This document shows positions 60,182 to 64,000 of a stretch of 64,000 nucleotides of DNA, one piece after another; the first letter of the stretch is position 1; each line of letters opens with the position of its first letter. Made by a program: the position numbers and the translations under genes. The stretch lies in contig CM072811.1 of assembly GCA_037013495.1 (NCBI GenBank), forward strand, positions 50,683,952-50,747,951. Direction: 5' to 3'. The DNA is from Hippophae tibetana. Its lineage: Eukaryota > Streptophyta > Magnoliopsida > Rosales > Elaeagnaceae. The notes below the pieces were generated by a model that saw only the letters and a program-made list of their open reading frames with translations, searched no databases and was not told where the DNA came from.

Positions 60182-62626
60182 ATGAGAATTTGGAGTTTTG
60201 TTCATTTCATTAGGTTGTCTCTTATTTTCCTTCTATCCAAAACTTGTTTGGGTAGTGTAAGGAGTGTAGGCAAGATTTATCCAGGTTATCAAGGGTCTCA
60301 AATGAATTGGATTGACAACAATGGTTTGTTTCTTTTATCTAACAATTCCCAATTCGCTTTTGGTTTTACCACCACTCCCCAAGATGTTACATTGTTTCTG
60401 CTAGTTGTTATGCACCTTGGAAGTTTAAAAGTAGTCTGGTCTGCAAATGCTAACTCCCCAGTTGCAAATTCTGATAAATTTGTGTTTGATGATAAGGGAA
60501 AAGTGTTCTTGCAAAAGGGTTCACTTGTGGTTTGGTCTATAGATAGTGGTGGAAAAGCAGTTTCTGCCATTGAATTGCAGAATTCAGGCAATTTGGTTTT
60601 GCTTGGAGATGGTAATAAGACAATTTGGCAGAGTTTTAGTCATCCCACGGATACTTTGTTATCAAATCAAGAATTTTTTGAAGGAATGAAACTTGTAAGC
60701 AGTCCTGGCTCAAAAAACTTGAGTTATGTTCTTGAGATTAAGTCCGGTGATGTGTATTTGTCTGCAGGCTATCAGATTCCACAGCCTTATTGGTCTATGC
60801 GAAAAGAATCTCGTAAAATCATTAATAAAGATGGAGGTGTAGTAAGGTTGGCAACTCTGGCTTCAAATTCATGGAACTTGTATGGTAAGAACAAAATCTT
60901 GTTGTGGCAATTTATTTTTTCAGACAACATTGATGGAAATTCAACCTGGATTGCAGTGTTAGGGAATGATGGCTTTCTTTCGTTCTACGATCTTAGAAAT
61001 GATCAGTCAAGCAGTCCTTCAACAACAAGAATACCAATTGATTCGTGCAGTACTCCTGCACATTGTGATCCATATTATGAATGTTTTAGTGATAACAAGT
61101 GTCAGTGCCCTTCAGGTCTTCTAACCTCCCATCCTAATTGTGCAGCAGGGGTTGTCTCTCAATGTGGTTCATTGAAGGGTGAAAACAAGCTTGTTAATGT
61201 TGGGGATGGAATCTACTACTTTACCCTTGGATTTGTCTCACCGTTCTCAAAAACTGATTTGGAAAGCTGCAAGAGTTCTTGCCTTGGCAACTGCTCATGC
61301 CTTGTTATGTTCTTTGAAAACAGTACTAGTAGTTGTTTTCTATTTGACAGAATTGGTAATTTCCAGAATTCTAGCAAGGGTTCTGGCTTTGTTTCATTCA
61401 TTAAGATTGCAAGTGATGGAAGTAGTCGCAAAAAACCAAGTGAGAGCAAACACTTTCCTTATGTTGTGATCATTGTTGCTTCCACACTGCTTGCTATTTG
61501 TGTTCTAGTTTACGGGGGATGGCGTTACTTCAAGCTGCAAAACAAGAAATTGCTAGATTCTCCTTGTGAGATTTCAGAAGAGGACAATTTCTTGGAAGGC
61601 TTGTCTGGTATGCCTGTTCGTTTTAGATACAGAGATCTAGAAACTGCAACTAATAACTTCTTGGTAAAGCTTGGACAAGGTGGCTTTGGCTCCGTTTACC
61701 AAGGGGTTCTCCCTGATGGAACTAGACTTGCTGTGAAGAAGTTGGAAGGTTTTAATCAAGGAAAGAAAGAATTTCGAGCTGAGGTTAGCATCATCGGCAG
61801 CATTCATCATCATCACTTGGTGAGGCTCAAAGGCTTTTGTGCAGAAGGGAACCATCGGCTTCTTGCTTATGAGTTCATGGCAAATGGATCTTTGGATAAA
61901 TGGATCTTCAAAAAAGAAAGAGAATTTCTTTTGGATTGGGACACAAGATATCAAATAGCTGTAGGAACAGCAAAAGGATTAGCTTACCTTCATGAAGATT
62001 GTGATCAGAAGATTATTCATTGTGACATGAAGCCTGAAAATGTGCTTCTTGATAACAATTTTCTCGCCAAAGTATCAGACTTTGGTTTGGCAAAACTGAT
62101 GACTAGGGAGCAAAGCCATGTTTTCACCACTCTTAGGGGCACTAGAGGGTACCTTGCACCAGAATGGATAACAAACTATGCCATATCAGAAAAAAGTGAT
62201 GTTTATAGCTATGGAATGACGTTGTTGGAGATTATTGGGGGAAGAAAAAACTATGATCCGGGACAAATCTCCAAAAAATCTCATTTTCCAACGTATGCAT
62301 TCAAGATGTTGGAAGAAGGAAGATTGCAGGAAATTCTTGATTCAAGGCTTCATATTGATGAAACTAATGAAAAGGTCTCTATTGCTATTAAGGTTGCATT
62401 ATGGTGCATACAGGAAGATATGTCTCTTAGACCACCAATGTCCAAAGTTGTCCAAATGCTTGAAGGTCTTTGTATTGTTCCGCCTCCTCCAACTTCTTCT
62501 GCACTCGGCTCTCGACTTTTCTCGGGTATCTTTAAGTCAAGCAGTGAGGAGGGAATTTCCTCAGGACCATCAGATTGCAACAGTGATGCCTACATTTCTG
62601 CTGTGCGTCTTTCAGGTCCTAGATAA
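60182..62626 (+). CDS. SD2-5: G-type lectin S-receptor-like Ser/Thr kinase, SD2-5 type, single exon
   Basis: An intronless ORF of 814 residues; Arabidopsis SD2-5 is about 820. The ATG at 60182 is chosen because it starts a signal peptide (MRIWSFVHFIRLSLIFLLSK); the frame is open further upstream but without ATG. Order of parts: bulb-type lectin domain (WSAN at 86-89, WQSFSHPTDTLL), an EGF-like Cys cluster, a PAN-like Cys region, one transmembrane helix (about 427-448), then a kinase. Kinase motifs: GQGGFGSV (498-505), Lys519, catalytic Asp615 in HCDMKPEN, DFG at 633, APEW. Cys precedes the catalytic Asp, making it a non-RD kinase, a class often linked to immune receptors. It acts at the plasma membrane; the ligand is unknown. 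Confidence 0.95.
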   Translation: MRIWSFVHFIRLSLIFLLSKTCLGSVRSVGKIYPGYQGSQMNWIDNNGLFLLSNNSQFAFGFTTTPQDVTLFLLVVMHLGSLKVVWSANANSPVANSDKFVFDDKGKVFLQKGSLVVWSIDSGGKAVSAIELQNSGNLVLLGDGNKTIWQSFSHPTDTLLSNQEFFEGMKLVSSPGSKNLSYVLEIKSGDVYLSAGYQIPQPYWSMRKESRKIINKDGGVVRLATLASNSWNLYGKNKILLWQFIFSDNIDGNSTWIAVLGNDGFLSFYDLRNDQSSSPSTTRIPIDSCSTPAHCDPYYECFSDNKCQCPSGLLTSHPNCAAGVVSQCGSLKGENKLVNVGDGIYYFTLGFVSPFSKTDLESCKSSCLGNCSCLVMFFENSTSSCFLFDRIGNFQNSSKGSGFVSFIKIASDGSSRKKPSESKHFPYVVIIVASTLLAICVLVYGGWRYFKLQNKKLLDSPCEISEEDNFLEGLSGMPVRFRYRDLETATNNFLVKLGQGGFGSVYQGVLPDGTRLAVKKLEGFNQGKKEFRAEVSIIGSIHHHHLVRLKGFCAEGNHRLLAYEFMANGSLDKWIFKKEREFLLDWDTRYQIAVGTAKGLAYLHEDCDQKIIHCDMKPENVLLDNNFLAKVSDFGLAKLMTREQSHVFTTLRGTRGYLAPEWITNYAISEKSDVYSYGMTLLEIIGGRKNYDPGQISKKSHFPTYAFKMLEEGRLQEILDSRLHIDETNEKVSIAIKVALWCIQEDMSLRPPMSKVVQMLEGLCIVPPPPTSSALGSRLFSGIFKSSSEEGISSGPSDCNSDAYISAVRLSGPR

Positions 62627-62642
62627 TGTTTATTGGAGTTAC

Positions 62643-62648
62643 AATAAA
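62643..62648 (+). terminator. Candidate polyadenylation signal of SD2-5
   Basis: AATAAA 17 bases after the stop codon; AT-rich sequence follows and further signals are possible. Confidence 0.4.
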
Positions 62649-62699
62649 TAACGAGGAAGTAAATGTGGATTTTTTTTTTTTAATATTTGTTACATCAGA

Positions 62700-64000
62700 T
62701 AAATTTTTGTAACAATAGTTAAGTAGTTTTTTCCCCCCCTCCTATAGTCACGTAAATATAGTGATGTAATTGAGTATGGTTAAATAATGCGAATTTAAGG
62801 AATAAGACCATGGCTTTGTTGTACTTGTATTGAGGTAGCACTGCTTCAAACTGCTACAGGCTCTAATTTGTAGCTGAGTGACTTACTCAAGTACTTAAAA
62901 TTGGGTCATATATTACCAATTTAGCGTAAGTGGTTAATAACAAAAAACTTCATCAATGATACAAAGATCTGACAAACCATATGAAACCCAAATGAAATCC
63001 AAAGAAGAAGAGACTTCAGAAAGGGAAGAGGGCTTGAAACCGTGTGCTACTTTATTGGAGTGTAGCCCCGGCCCTCTTGTAAATGCAAGGGTTGTGGTTC
63101 GAGTTTTGGTGATGTAAGTTGTGTGTTTCTCTCTCAATGATGAAAAAAGAAAGAGAAGTGGGCTTCAAATTGAGATGGATACCAAACTAGACAATAGTAT
63201 AGTATATTAATATTTTTAGTATAGAATGTTTTATTTTTAAAGTTACTCGTTATTTAATAACAAATTGAAGATTAATATTTTTATTTCTTTTGGTTACGAT
63301 AGTTTAACAAAATTAGGTTATTTTATCTACTTTTTTTTCCTTGGGTGGAATATTTAGTTATTTTTATGGATTTGATAAATTTTATATGTAACTAAATATT
63401 CATTGTAATAGTAGACAATTTGTAAACCTTAAACTATGATTTAATTAATTTAACATTATGAATTATTTTGTTTTAATTCTTGATTTTTGAATGTGTTAAA
63501 TTAATATGTTAGTACATAATCAGAAATATTTTTATTCAAAATGATATTTTATGACTACCGTCGTAATTAAGATTGAATATATATGTTAAAGGTTATCAAA
63601 ATTTATAATCTTAATTAATTTAGTTATTATATTTTTAGATCTTAACCTAATGATAGACTTAAATATATTAAGTGTATCTTTAGCTTGTACATGAATTAGG
63701 TTAATTAACGATTGTATCATTAATCAATTACACGATAAGAAAATGCGAGAAGTATTAAACAAATCTAGACATCTAAAACTGAAGTTAAAATTTTTAAAAA
63801 TGTTTTAAATTATGAAAGTTTTAGAACCTATGAAACCAATTTATATTCATGATATGTTTAATTAACTTCATAATTATATATCTATTATAATTATTGTACA
63901 ATTTATTTTATTATTTTATATTATTTTCTTAAAAAGGAAAAAAAATTATTTGTTAAGTTTAATTAGTTTTATTAATTAATTAATGATTATGAATAAATTA
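62700..64000. other. Downstream intergenic DNA with a tRNA-like SINE candidate
   Basis: At about 63055-63145 there is a box-B-like GGTTCGAGTTT (63096-63106) preceded by TGTAGCCCCGGCCC and followed by a TGATGTAAGTTGTGTG and T/C-rich segment, suggesting a tRNA-derived SINE fragment. After 63200 the sequence is plain AT-rich DNA. Confidence 0.4.

Overview
This is a nuclear genome fragment from a eudicot plant. It has very AT-rich intergenic DNA, intron-containing genes with GT-AG splice sites, LTR retrotransposons primed by initiator-tRNA(Met), CACTA transposons, and protein families specific to land plants. The species cannot be named from the sequence. Four host genes are well supported: an EIN3-binding F-box protein (EBF1/2 type, + strand, 7830-10466), a TPX2-domain microtubule protein of the WAVE-DAMPENED2-like 5/6 type (- strand, 12661-15256), an APX6-type chloroplast heme peroxidase (- strand, 34714-39336), and an SD2-5-type G-lectin receptor kinase (+ strand, 60182-62626). 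A fifth, small two-exon secreted-peptide candidate lies at 33652-34483. Layout from left to right: 1-7.5 kb is AT-rich and holds a complete non-autonomous CACTA element with TSD GGC and a palindromic MITE with a telomere-like interior. 7.5-16.4 kb holds the EBF and WDL genes, tail to tail. 19.6-25.4 kb is a full-length decayed Ty1/copia element with 238-bp LTRs and TSD CTTAT. 31.2-32.1 kb is a second, degraded CACTA relative in inverted orientation with TSD ATA. 33.6-39.4 kb holds the peptide candidate and APX6. 42.6-45.5 kb is a short LTR element without recognisable pol, with TSD CTATC; it carries a fragment resembling the DNA-binding GARP domain of type-B ARR cytokinin response regulators. 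51.2-56.7 kb is a second decayed copia element. 59.4-62.7 kb is the SD2-5 gene. The gene set is informative as a block. From memory of Arabidopsis locus names, SD2-5, APX6 and WDL5 are close neighbours on chromosome 4 (At4g32300, At4g32320, At4g32330), while WDL6 and EBF1 are neighbours on chromosome 2 (At2g25480, At2g25490). This window holds EBF, WDL, APX6 and SD2-5 in one run, which looks like the unfractionated ancestral block, stretched here by transposon insertions. Functionally, EBF targets EIN3/EIL for degradation and WDL5 is reported as an EIN3 target, so the adjacent EBF-WDL pair both belong to ethylene response. The most interesting regulatory signal is the EBF 3' untranslated region: it carries six T7 tracts and one T6 tract, several in the context CC-T7-GG with a nearby GGCCAT. 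This is what is expected of the poly-U elements through which EIN2 represses EBF mRNA translation. An overlapping upstream ORF at the EBF start is a second possible translational control.
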